Assembly (NCBI GenBank): GCA_947451385.1
Contig: CANFYZ010000030.1
Coordinates: 1-41,147, forward strand
Direction: 5' to 3'
From: Comamonadaceae bacterium
Lineage (GTDB): Bacteria > Pseudomonadota > Gammaproteobacteria > Burkholderiales > Burkholderiaceae_C
Length of the DNA: 41,147 nucleotides
The notes beneath the pieces are model-generated. The model searched no databases, was not told where the DNA came from, and saw nothing but the letters and a program-made list of their open reading frames with translations. Below, in pieces: positions 33,801 through 40,860 of this stretch; the first letter of the stretch is position 1; each line of letters begins with the position of its first letter. Made by a program: the position numbers and the translations under genes.

Positions 33801-36800
33801 CCACCACCGCCCAAGTGCAAGCCATTGTGGGTGCTTACCAAGCCATCTTGGCCAACGCCGATGGCTGGTCTGACAACGATCCGCCTTTGTCAGGTGAGGT
33901 GTTTGCCGCTGTGGGCGTCACAGGCTTGCCCACGGGGGCACCTGCGGTAGGCTCCGCTTTGAACCTGCTCAGCAGTGTGGTGGACCAAAGCAAATCCACC
34001 TTCGTGGACAGCGTGACCGAACTGCAAGCCATGGCCGATGCGGCCAAGCACGTGCTGGTCGATGTGGGAGCCGCAGGCCCATCCGCGACCTCGTTAGCAG
34101 ATTTGCAGGCCTTAAACATCATCGGCGTTGACCCCAGCAATCTGGCAGCAGTGCAAGCCGCCATCAAAGGCCTGAACAGCACCAGCTTGGTCGACACCCA
34201 GGGGGAACTGCAACGCTTGGTGGACAGCTTGTTGGGCAACCTGGGCACAGCTCTGCTCAAGATCAGCGCCGCCGCCGAGAACAACAATGCCAACGGTGCA
34301 TTGGGGGTGGCAGCCATTGCTGTCGCCGACTACGTGGCGGCGGGTGTGACGGGTGTGTCCGACGGCCTCACCGGTAACTTGGCTTCCATCAACAGCGCGT
34401 TGAACAGCGCCGCCATCAATGGCGACATGACCGACACCACAGCCGAAGTGCAGGCGGTGGTCGATGGCTACAACGCCATTTTGGCCAGCGCAGACCACAC
34501 ACTCAATGCCATCAATCCGCTCAGCGCTGCGCAGTTCGCCAGCATTGGTGTGACCGGTGTGAGCGGCCCTTATGCCGCTGGCAACGCGCTGCACTTGTTG
34601 GACGACGTGGTTGATCAGGCGCTGGTTGCCTCTGTGGACACTGTGCCTGAGGTGCAGGCCATGGCCGATGCAGCCAAAGCGGTGATGACCGGCTCTGCTG
34701 CGGGCACAGGGCCCACCTTGGCCCAACTCGGGGTTCTGGGCATCACCGGCGTGACGGGAGGCAATCTGGTCGCAGTGCAAGCGGCCATTGCCGCCACACC
34801 CGATGACGGCACCGGTGTGGACACACAAGCTGAATTGCAAGCGGTCGTCAATGGCGGAGCGGCCGCAGCCGCCCTGGCTTTGAACGCCATCCGCGATGCC
34901 GCGGAAATCGACAGCGCAACAGACTCCAGCCCTGGTGCAGCAACTTACATGACAGCCGGCGCGACCGGGGTGACAGCGGTCAACCTGGCGGCCATCAACA
35001 GCGCGTTGAACAGCACGCCAGTAACGGGTGCAAAAGCCGACACCACTGACAAAGTGCAAACCATCGTCAATGACTACACCGCTATTTTGAACAGCGCCGA
35101 CGGTACAGCAGGCAATACCGCCACGCCTCTGACCGCAGCGCAATACACCGACATCGGCGTGACGGGCGTGAGCACCGGCAGTGCGCTGCATCTGCTCGAT
35201 GACGTGGTGGACGGCAAGGCGACAACGGCAGTGGACACGGTGGCCGAGGTACAGGCGCTGGCCGATGCGGCGGCGCACGTGATGACTGGCGCTGCGGGTG
35301 CCACCGCTCCCACGCTGGCGGAGTTGACCTTGCTGGGCATCACCGGTTTGACCGCCGACATCATGACCGGCGTGAGCGCCGCCATTGCCGGTACAGCGGA
35401 CAACGGCAGCAGTGTGGACACTGTGGCCAAGATCCAGGCCTTGGTGAATGGCGTGAACCATGCGCCTGTAGTCAACAGTCCGACGGTAAGCAGTGGCGTG
35501 GCGGGCTTATTCGCCCACTCCAGTGCAATGGGTACCGCCATTGGCGGACCGGCCATAGAACTGACGCCCGTATGGACTCCGGATGGTGAGGGCGGCTTTT
35601 ATAACCAACCCACCGTGGTGGGTTGGAGTCGCACTAACTTTTCCGGCAATATGGCGGTATATTGGGTACAAGACTACACCACCGTTCGTTACGGTGAACC
35701 GGCGTTGTCATTGAGTAGCCAACCTTGGGGAATCCAAAATTCAGCTTCTTGGCGAGACAACATCGATGGGGGTGTTTCGCACAACGGCGGTGGCTTCCTC
35801 GAATTGGGTAACACTCAGGTCCCTTGGATCTATTCGCTGACTGCCTTAAGCACAAACCTCACCGACTTGGTCGTCGGTCAGACTTATGTATACGGACTCC
35901 AATGGCAGCAAATGCGGTCTATGTATATCGACGAGAACGGCAGCAATTACTACTACGCTGGTGGCCAGTTGCTCATGAACATCAATGGGCGTAGTCAGGT
36001 CTACACCTCCTCGGGCCTGGCCGATGGCTGGAACACCGCGCTGTTCAGCTTCACCGCGGCCCATTCGACTGAAACGGTGCAGGTCTCTCTCAATGGCCTG
36101 GCTGGCGTCGACCCTACCCCCTATCCGGTGAAGTATGGCTGGGATGGAACTGGGGGAGATATCGCAGTCGATTCCCTGAGCACAGCCCAGATCATGGCCG
36201 CCAATCCTGCGGTGCAGGGTGCCGGTGCTACCACCAATGCCTTGTTTGGCTCGGTCAGTGACACCGATACGAGCGCTTCGCTGAAGGGCTGGGCCATCAC
36301 CAGCGCGGCCAATGACGGCGCAGGCCATCACTGGCAGTACAGCAGTGACCAAGGCACCAGCTGGCATGACATGGACAGTGCCAGCACGGGCCAGGCGATC
36401 TACCTGGCGACCACCGACTTGATTCATTGGACCGGTCTGAAAGGGACCAATACCGAGCTCGATGCGCGCGCCGTCGACAACACAGGCCCGGCATTGCATG
36501 CGACCAATGCGCTGGCAGGTTCGGTGGACACCACCCAAAACGGTGGCTCCACGGCTTACAGCGGCAACACGGCGGTCTTGGCGGCCCACGCGCCACCGCT
36601 GCTGCTGGACCTGAACCATGACGGCGAGATTCAATACAGCCAGATCGACATGACCCAAGACGGGCAGTCCGTCCACACCGCCTGGGTCGGCGCCAATGAT
36701 GGCATGTTGTTCTGGGACAAGTTGGCCGATGGCATCTTGCACGGCACTGATCAGTACGTGTTCGGCAAAAACACCGGCAGTGACCTCAACGGTTTGCGCG

Positions 36801-37138
36801 CCCAGTTTGACAGCAACAACGACTTTCAGTTCAATGCCCAAGACGCGCAGTTCAGCCACTTTGGGGTTTGGCAAGATGCCAACCAAAACGGCAACGTCGA
36901 CGCTGGCGAGTACCGCACGCTGAGCCAGTGGGGCATCACCTCGCTGGCGTTGAACAGCATCGAAGTGAACACCGCACCAGCCCAGGGCGTGAACGAGGTC
37001 GGACACACCACGGCAACTCTGGCCCAAGGCGGCTCGATGCTGGTGGTGGATGCGAACTTTGAATATTCGCACCTGACCTGGGTTGCCCCAACCTCACCGG
37101 AGCAGGCTTTCGCTCTCGGCAACCACGCGGTGATTTAA
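30821..37138 (+). CDS. Giant repeat surface protein C: beta N-terminal module, 18 helical repeats, sandwich and EF-hand-type C-terminus
   Basis: The 2105-aa protein has no signal peptide. Residues 1-295 match the two-copy beta module of protein B, including G-G-S-G-I-D-T-V-Y. Residues about 296-1546 hold six a-b-c triplets (18 units). Residues about 1547-1790 look like a beta-sandwich of carbohydrate-binding type (many W, Y, N and G; G-G-G-F-L-E-L-G-N-T), and about 1795-1890 resemble a cadherin/VCBS-like segment (S-V-S-D-T-D-T-S-A-S-L-K). Then come three calcium-loop motifs: D1930 D-L-N-H-D-G, D1997 D-S-N-N-D-F and D2019 D-A-N-Q-N-G-N-V-D-A-G-E, the pattern common near the end of RTX adhesins. 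I infer type I secretion and calcium-dependent folding outside the cell. The end differs fully from A and B. Confidence 0.84.
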   Translation: MATTSKYFVINSSGDSQDFLDFELNYGGGSISTVGQNILYNGTSGVDAIFVRPGSTYDLTNTSGNIDKIYLTGSLSDYHAQINNNGNLVLTRNVGGQIESVTLTAGNQFNYDSLIFANGKVSNKDVSEAITNNTALPVPNAAETSLHPLVPSSLSASLEAWSTNTAPVGQKGETFASTKAGVSLVVHGGSGIDTVYVADGEVVDATGLAGSVDKVYMRGTWESYEKTVLANGNLEFKRLINGFEEKVTVTGGNGFSFDQLIFANGSVTTFNAVMALAVNPLAPITSVSGINLTTVTPLYNDFEVAAALAAIRDAAQNNTATDTTPSLTTYAIAGVTGVDASNRAAINSALSSNPVTGAQATTAAQVQGIVNAYTAILASADGPTGSTTAIPLAGNLFAAVGVTGVAGMTPIAGSAMALMDSVVDVATHSQVDTVAELQSLADAAARVMAAAGGTTSQATALTLDDLTALAITGVTPANLWAVQSAIQAATSDTAVDSQIELQALVTAAIDGVAIALNKIQYAAENNLAALGDPTHPALTVQVFNAASISGVTAGNLASVNSALDSAAVNGAQATTATQVQTLVDGYNAILASANGTHSPSATPLSAAVYAAIGVTGLAAANGAGTVLALLDDVVDLSVKTAVDMESEVQAMASAAAHVMQDVGTAGTAAHVTVADLAALGIAGVGATELVAVRVAIQALTDPKLVDSQYELQTLVNTTLGKSALNIIAAAAEANTATATLTLASYTAAGVTGVDASNLAPINSALDSAAIDGARADTLPRVQAIVDAYQALLAAANGTPGSTPVTAEQFFAIGVTGVTGSTTDTSTALHLLDDVADLSGASAVNTVAKVQALADAAAHVMELTGNPNANLSATLSANLSPSAQELNTLLGNNQVTPLNLTAIQNALKLGTDAGLDTRAELQALVDNVNNIILPAALGAIQYAALNNVAATGDGSHSALSTSTYAAAGVIGVDASNLAAVNSALDSVAITDVQTTTTAQVQAIVGAYQAILANADGWSDNDPPLSGEVFAAVGVTGLPTGAPAVGSALNLLSSVVDQSKSTFVDSVTELQAMADAAKHVLVDVGAAGPSATSLADLQALNIIGVDPSNLAAVQAAIKGLNSTSLVDTQGELQRLVDSLLGNLGTALLKISAAAENNNANGALGVAAIAVADYVAAGVTGVSDGLTGNLASINSALNSAAINGDMTDTTAEVQAVVDGYNAILASADHTLNAINPLSAAQFASIGVTGVSGPYAAGNALHLLDDVVDQALVASVDTVPEVQAMADAAKAVMTGSAAGTGPTLAQLGVLGITGVTGGNLVAVQAAIAATPDDGTGVDTQAELQAVVNGGAAAAALALNAIRDAAEIDSATDSSPGAATYMTAGATGVTAVNLAAINSALNSTPVTGAKADTTDKVQTIVNDYTAILNSADGTAGNTATPLTAAQYTDIGVTGVSTGSALHLLDDVVDGKATTAVDTVAEVQALADAAAHVMTGAAGATAPTLAELTLLGITGLTADIMTGVSAAIAGTADNGSSVDTVAKIQALVNGVNHAPVVNSPTVSSGVAGLFAHSSAMGTAIGGPAIELTPVWTPDGEGGFYNQPTVVGWSRTNFSGNMAVYWVQDYTTVRYGEPALSLSSQPWGIQNSASWRDNIDGGVSHNGGGFLELGNTQVPWIYSLTALSTNLTDLVVGQTYVYGLQWQQMRSMYIDENGSNYYYAGGQLLMNINGRSQVYTSSGLADGWNTALFSFTAAHSTETVQVSLNGLAGVDPTPYPVKYGWDGTGGDIAVDSLSTAQIMAANPAVQGAGATTNALFGSVSDTDTSASLKGWAITSAANDGAGHHWQYSSDQGTSWHDMDSASTGQAIYLATTDLIHWTGLKGTNTELDARAVDNTGPALHATNALAGSVDTTQNGGSTAYSGNTAVLAAHAPPLLLDLNHDGEIQYSQIDMTQDGQSVHTAWVGANDGMLFWDKLADGILHGTDQYVFGKNTGSDLNGLRAQFDSNNDFQFNAQDAQFSHFGVWQDANQNGNVDAGEYRTLSQWGITSLALNSIEVNTAPAQGVNEVGHTTATLAQGGSMLVVDANFEYSHLTWVAPTSPEQAFALGNHAVI
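31708..35460 (+). repeat. Repeat array of protein C (18 units in six a-b-c triplets)
   Basis: The N-S-A-L core of successive a units lies near 31858, 32497, 33103, 33757, 34390 and 34997, so the long period varies between about 605 and 655 bases (about 200-218 residues). Triplet 3 has a longer c unit with a small internal repeat (S-A-T-L-S-A-N-L-S near 33425-33460). Confidence 0.85.
35605..35626. repeat. Perfect 10-bp inverted repeat inside gene C
   Basis: CCAACCCACC at 35605-35614 and GGTGGGTTGG at 35617-35626 are separated by only GT. It lies in coding sequence (N-Q-P-T-V-V-G-W) soon after the end of the repeat array, near the start of the unique sandwich-like domain. Confidence 0.8.
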
Positions 37139-37167
37139 AGCCCACGAAGCTGGAGGTCTGATGGCGC

Positions 37168-37869
37168 CTAAATCCAGGCCGTCAGCTCCCAGCGAAAGTG
37201 GTCTTCACGTCCTTCGTCGAGTTTTTTGCCGGCGCGTCTGAAACTACCGTCGGTTTCTCTGACCACCCAGCGTCCGATTTCGGGGGCCAACCAAAGCGTT
37301 TCACGGCGCACCAAGAACTGCTTGCCTGCGTCGTAATGGGTTTGGCGAATCCATTTTTCGATGCGAATGGTTTGAAAGCTCCCCAACGGCAGGTCCACGG
37401 TTTCTCGCCCCATCACTTGGGTGCGCGATTGGATCCAGTACCTGAAGGCCGAACTGCCCACCGTGTAATGCGTGTCAATGTCCTGCACGGCGCCGCTGTT
37501 CAAGGGCGCCAGCCACAAGAGCAGGGGTGTTTCATAGGTTTGCAACAGGTCCCAGGACGCGTCTTGCACCACCCAGCCCCAACGGCTTTGAATTTCACTG
37601 GCCAAGGGGCCCGTGTTGGCCGATTGCCTTTGCAACTCGATGCGTGGGCTGACGGCGGCTATTTTTTCTGTGAGGGTGTCAATCTGTTGACCGTTGTAGT
37701 GATTGAACTGCTGGTAAGTCCACGACTGACCGACCGCCGGCGGACGCAGCGCAGGCAAAGGCGTTTGCATTTGCGCCGGACGGATCTTCAAGGGAGAAAG
37801 CGGTTGCAAACTGCACCCCGCAGGCAGCGCCAATAAGGCGATGAGATTTCGGCGTGTGATCAAGTTCAT
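37168..37869 (-). CDS. Lipoprotein of unknown function
   Basis: The 233-aa product begins M-N-L-I-T-R-R-N-L-I-A-L-L-A-L-P-A-G-C, a signal peptide with lipobox L-P-A-G and lipidated C19. The rest is soluble and rich in W, Q and R (V-G-Q-S-W-T-Y-Q-Q-F-N near 45; P-L-G-S-F-Q-T-I-R-I-E-K-W near 165; W-L-A-P-E-I-G-R-W-V near 200), a pattern I know from outer-membrane-attached proteins of unknown role with a beta-rich fold. ATG 37869 is chosen because GGGAGAAC precedes it; a longer frame begins at 37890. It converges on gene C, with 29 bases between stops. Confidence 0.78.
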   Translation of the reverse strand: MNLITRRNLIALLALPAGCSLQPLSPLKIRPAQMQTPLPALRPPAVGQSWTYQQFNHYNGQQIDTLTEKIAAVSPRIELQRQSANTGPLASEIQSRWGWVVQDASWDLLQTYETPLLLWLAPLNSGAVQDIDTHYTVGSSAFRYWIQSRTQVMGRETVDLPLGSFQTIRIEKWIRQTHYDAGKQFLVRRETLWLAPEIGRWVVRETDGSFRRAGKKLDEGREDHFRWELTAWI

Positions 37870-38005
37870 TTTTGTTCTCCCGACGGTCATTATGGGTCTT
37901 GTCTGAGCCGCGTTGGCGACAACGACGAAGGAGCGGTCAGCCCAGAATGAGCGACTCTGCGTGCAATGGATTGACGCGGGCTAAGAACGATTTGGAGACA
38001 ATTCA

Positions 38006-39064
38006 ATGGGTGCAATTTCAAAATGGTTCGCGGCCGGCCTGCTGCTGCTGAACACCTTGACCGCCATCGCGCAACCTGCGCCGCAAACCGGTGTCTGGGT
38101 TGCGAAAGATTTTCGTTTTCACACCGGCCAGGTGCTGCCTGAAGTCAAACTCGGTTACACCACTTTGGGTAACCCGGCGGGCGAGCCGGTGGTGATCTTG
38201 CATGGCACGGCGGGTACGGGCGGGGGCATGCTGAACCCGGCGTTTGGCGGCGAGTTGTTTGGCCCTGGCCAACCGCTGGATGCGAGCAAATACTTCATCA
38301 TCCTGCCCGATGCGTTGGGCATGGGGGGCTCCAGCAAACCCTCTGACGGTTTGCGCGCCGCTTTTCCGCGCTACAACTATGACGACATGGTGCTGGCCCA
38401 GTACCGCTTGCTGACCGAGGGCCTGAAGCTCAAGCATGTGCGCATGATCCTGGGCAACTCCATGGGCGGCATGCACACCTGGCTGTGGGGCATGCAATAC
38501 CCTGATTTCATGGACATTTTGGTGCCCATGGCTTCGTTGCCCAGCGCCATGTCGGGGCGCAACTGGATGATGCGCCGCTTGATCATTGACTCCATCCGCA
38601 ACGACCCCGAATGGATGAATGGCAACTACACCCAACAACCGCGCAGCTTGCAATGGGCGTCGGTGTTTTACGCCACGGGCACCAGCGGTGGCAACCAAGG
38701 CCTGCAGCGCCTGGCGCCTACGCGTGAAAAAGCCGATCAATTACTGAACCAGCGCTTGGCCACCTCGATCAAGGCCGATGCCAACGACAACCTGTACCAA
38801 TGGGATGCCTCGCGTGACTACGATCCGTTGGCGCAGATTGGCAAGATCAAAGCGACGTTGCTGGCCATCAATTCGGCCGACGATGAACGCAACCCACCCG
38901 AATTGGGCGTGATGGAAAAAGCACTGCCGCAAATTCCGAATGCGCGCTTGCTGTTGATCCCGGGCAGCGAACAAACTGCGGGCCACGGCACCACCGGCCA
39001 AGCCAAATGGTGGAAACAAGAAGTGGCTGCCTTGATGCAGTCCGCACCGCGCAAAGCCCCTTGA
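38006..39064 (+). CDS. Exported alpha/beta hydrolase, MetX-like
   Basis: A 352-aa protein with a signal peptide (hydrophobic 8-20, cleavage after A-I-A-Q near 22). The alpha/beta hydrolase core has H-G-T-A-G-T-G-G near 67 (oxyanion region), D-A-L-G-M-G near 101, nucleophile elbow G-N-S-M-G-G with S152, acid in N-S-A-D-D-E-R near 292, and H in A-G-H-G-T near 325. The layout follows homoserine O-acetyltransferase-like hydrolases, but the signal peptide makes a role in methionine synthesis unlikely; an exported esterase or acyltransferase is more probable. TTTGGAG precedes the ATG. A beta-lactamase-fold gene follows after 25 bases. Confidence 0.85.
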   Translation: MGAISKWFAAGLLLLNTLTAIAQPAPQTGVWVAKDFRFHTGQVLPEVKLGYTTLGNPAGEPVVILHGTAGTGGGMLNPAFGGELFGPGQPLDASKYFIILPDALGMGGSSKPSDGLRAAFPRYNYDDMVLAQYRLLTEGLKLKHVRMILGNSMGGMHTWLWGMQYPDFMDILVPMASLPSAMSGRNWMMRRLIIDSIRNDPEWMNGNYTQQPRSLQWASVFYATGTSGGNQGLQRLAPTREKADQLLNQRLATSIKADANDNLYQWDASRDYDPLAQIGKIKATLLAINSADDERNPPELGVMEKALPQIPNARLLLIPGSEQTAGHGTTGQAKWWKQEVAALMQSAPRKAP

Positions 39065-39089
39065 AATTTTCAACAAGAAAGATCCCCAA

Positions 39090-40400
39090 ATGATGCAAAA
39101 AACTCCCAGCGCCCTGGCCCTCTTGACCGCCGCCTGCTTGATCGCCAGCGTGCCAGCCCATGTGCAGGCACAAGAATTTGTCAACAAACCCGCCGATTTG
39201 CCGTTCACTGCGGTGAATCCCAAAATCGCAGGTTTTTCTGAAGAAGGATTGCGCAACATCGATCGCTTCTTGGCCAATGAAATGGCGCAAAAGCGGGTGC
39301 CAGGTGCCGTCGTGGGTATTTTGCGTGACGGCAAACTGGTCTATTTGAAGGCGCACGGTGTGCGCGATCCGGCGACCCAAGCGCCGATGCAAACCGACTC
39401 GATATTTGCCCTGGCTTCCATGACCAAACCCATGGTCGCCGTGGGCGCGTTGGCCTTGACGCAACAAGGCAAGCTGCCCTTGTTTGGCAAGGTGGCCGAC
39501 CATTACCCCGAGTTGGCCAACATGAAAGTCGCGGTCAAAAAGGCCGATGGCAGCGTGGCGCTGGAGGCGCCCAAGCGCCAGATGACGATTCAAGACCTGA
39601 TGCGCCACACCTCGGGCCTGACCTATGGTGGCCGGCCCGATACCAGTGGCGCGGCGCTGGCCCCTTACCCCGCCGGGGGCGAATTGCCCAGCATGAAAGG
39701 CAGCGCCGCATTTGTGCAGCGCATCAGCGGCTTGAGTTTGGTGTACCAGCCGGGTACCGTGTTCGAGTACAGCCTGTCGTTTGACATGCTGGGCGCGGTG
39801 CTGGAAAAAGTGTCTGGCCAAAGTTTGGACGGTTATTTGCGTGAAACCCTCTGGGCCCCTTTGGGCATGGGTGACACCGGCTTTCATGTGGCTGCAGCCA
39901 AGCAGTCGCGCCAGGTCCATCCTTTCAAACTCAACCCCTTGGATGGCAAGCCGCAAAAAATTGAGATGCTTGAAAACGCCACCACCTTCGAATGCGGCGG
40001 TGGTTGCTCAAACGGCACTGTGCCCGACTACTTGCGTTTTGGCCAAATGCTGGTCAACGGCGGTGAGTTCAATGGCAAGCGGGTGTTGAGCCCACAGATG
40101 GTGCAGCTGATGACCAGCAACCACCTGACGCGCGCCATTGACAACCGTGTCGCCAATGTCGAGCCGCACCGTGACGGCTATGGCTTTGGTCTGGGCGTGG
40201 CCGTGCGCATGGAACCTGGCTTGGCCGCCGTGCCAGGCAATGCGGGCGAGTACAGCTGGAACGGCGCTTATGGCACCGGCTTTTTTGTCGATCCGAAAGA
40301 GAAATTGGTCGTCGTCTTCGGCACCGCCGCGCCAGGTGATTTGCGCAAGTACTACCGCGAGCAGATTCAAGACTTGGTCTACGGTGCCATGGTCAAGTGA
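39090..40400 (+). CDS. Exported class C beta-lactamase-fold serine hydrolase
   Basis: The 436-aa protein has a signal peptide cleaved after V-Q-A near residue 27. Its catalytic S-M-T-K is S110 to K113 (context F-A-L-A-S-M-T-K-P). The second motif is Y-S in F-E-Y-S-L-S-F-D near 225, and the third-motif region is the W-N-G-A-Y-G-T-G-F-F-V-D-P stretch near 390, as in EstB-type esterases and not the K-T-G of true beta-lactamases. R-H-T-S-G-L-T-Y near 172 is also usual. It is more likely an esterase or peptidase in the periplasm than an antibiotic-resistance enzyme. Its stop overlaps the SET-domain gene by four bases. Confidence 0.9.
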   Translation: MMQKTPSALALLTAACLIASVPAHVQAQEFVNKPADLPFTAVNPKIAGFSEEGLRNIDRFLANEMAQKRVPGAVVGILRDGKLVYLKAHGVRDPATQAPMQTDSIFALASMTKPMVAVGALALTQQGKLPLFGKVADHYPELANMKVAVKKADGSVALEAPKRQMTIQDLMRHTSGLTYGGRPDTSGAALAPYPAGGELPSMKGSAAFVQRISGLSLVYQPGTVFEYSLSFDMLGAVLEKVSGQSLDGYLRETLWAPLGMGDTGFHVAAAKQSRQVHPFKLNPLDGKPQKIEMLENATTFECGGGCSNGTVPDYLRFGQMLVNGGEFNGKRVLSPQMVQLMTSNHLTRAIDNRVANVEPHRDGYGFGLGVAVRMEPGLAAVPGNAGEYSWNGAYGTGFFVDPKEKLVVVFGTAAPGDLRKYYREQIQDLVYGAMVK

Positions 40401-40849
40401 CTCTGCGCTTCGAAACCCGCCGCTCTGCGGTGCATGGCACCGGGGTGTTTGCGCTCAGTGAGTATTCGGCGGGCGAGTTGATCATTGAATATGTGGGCGA
40501 GGTGATCTCTATGCAGGAGGCGATTCGTCGCCACCCGCATGACCCGCTGCAGCCGGACCACACGTTTTACTTTCACATTGACGACGACCACGTGATCGAT
40601 GGCTTGCACGGCGGCAACGCCGCGCGCTGGATCAACCATTCGTGCCGTCCCAATGCCGAGCCGCAAGAAGATCGGGGCCGAATTTTCATCCACGCTCTGC
40701 GACGCATTTGGAAGGGCGAGGAGATTACCTTTGACTACGACCTGTTCAGCGACGAGCCGATGACCGAGGCGCTGCGGGCGAAATACGCCTGCCACTGCGG
40801 TACCCCCAAATGTCGCGGTACGATGCTGGCCGCGGTTTCATCCGCTTGA
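40397..40849 (+). CDS. SET-domain protein, probable lysine methyltransferase
   Basis: A 150-aa single SET domain. G-T-G-V-F-A near 14-19 and I-E-Y-V-G-E-V near 30-36 are the first SET motifs; R-W-I-N-H-S-C at 77-83 and E-E-I-T-F-D-Y near 108-114 form the cofactor and active-site knot. A post-SET-like cysteine set, C132, C134 and C139 (with C83), can bind zinc as in eukaryotic enzymes. It would use S-adenosylmethionine to methylate a protein lysine; the target is unknown. The start is GTG at 40397, within a GTGA overlap with the previous stop, so it is translationally coupled to the serine hydrolase gene. Confidence 0.88.
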   Translation: MTLRFETRRSAVHGTGVFALSEYSAGELIIEYVGEVISMQEAIRRHPHDPLQPDHTFYFHIDDDHVIDGLHGGNAARWINHSCRPNAEPQEDRGRIFIHALRRIWKGEEITFDYDLFSDEPMTEALRAKYACHCGTPKCRGTMLAAVSSA

Positions 40850-40860
40850 AGGAATTGTGG

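Noticed and set aside
31708-35460. Regularly spaced similar DNA segments that could be taken for a CRISPR-like or satellite array
   Set aside because: The period is about 600 bases, similarity is at the protein level and the frame is uninterrupted, so this is a protein repeat.
34112-35461. 449-residue minus-strand open frame in gene C, and a further one at 35846-37072
   Set aside because: Both are antisense shadows of protein C; the repeat pattern is clear on the plus strand and the antisense products show only mirrored low complexity.
38006-39064. Homoserine O-acetyltransferase (metX) of methionine synthesis
   Set aside because: The core resembles MetX but the protein starts with a signal peptide and stands among other exported hydrolases.
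39090-40400. Antibiotic-resistance beta-lactamase
   Set aside because: The S-x-x-K motif is present but the C-terminal region has the esterase-like G-A-Y-G-T-G-F pattern in place of K-T-G.
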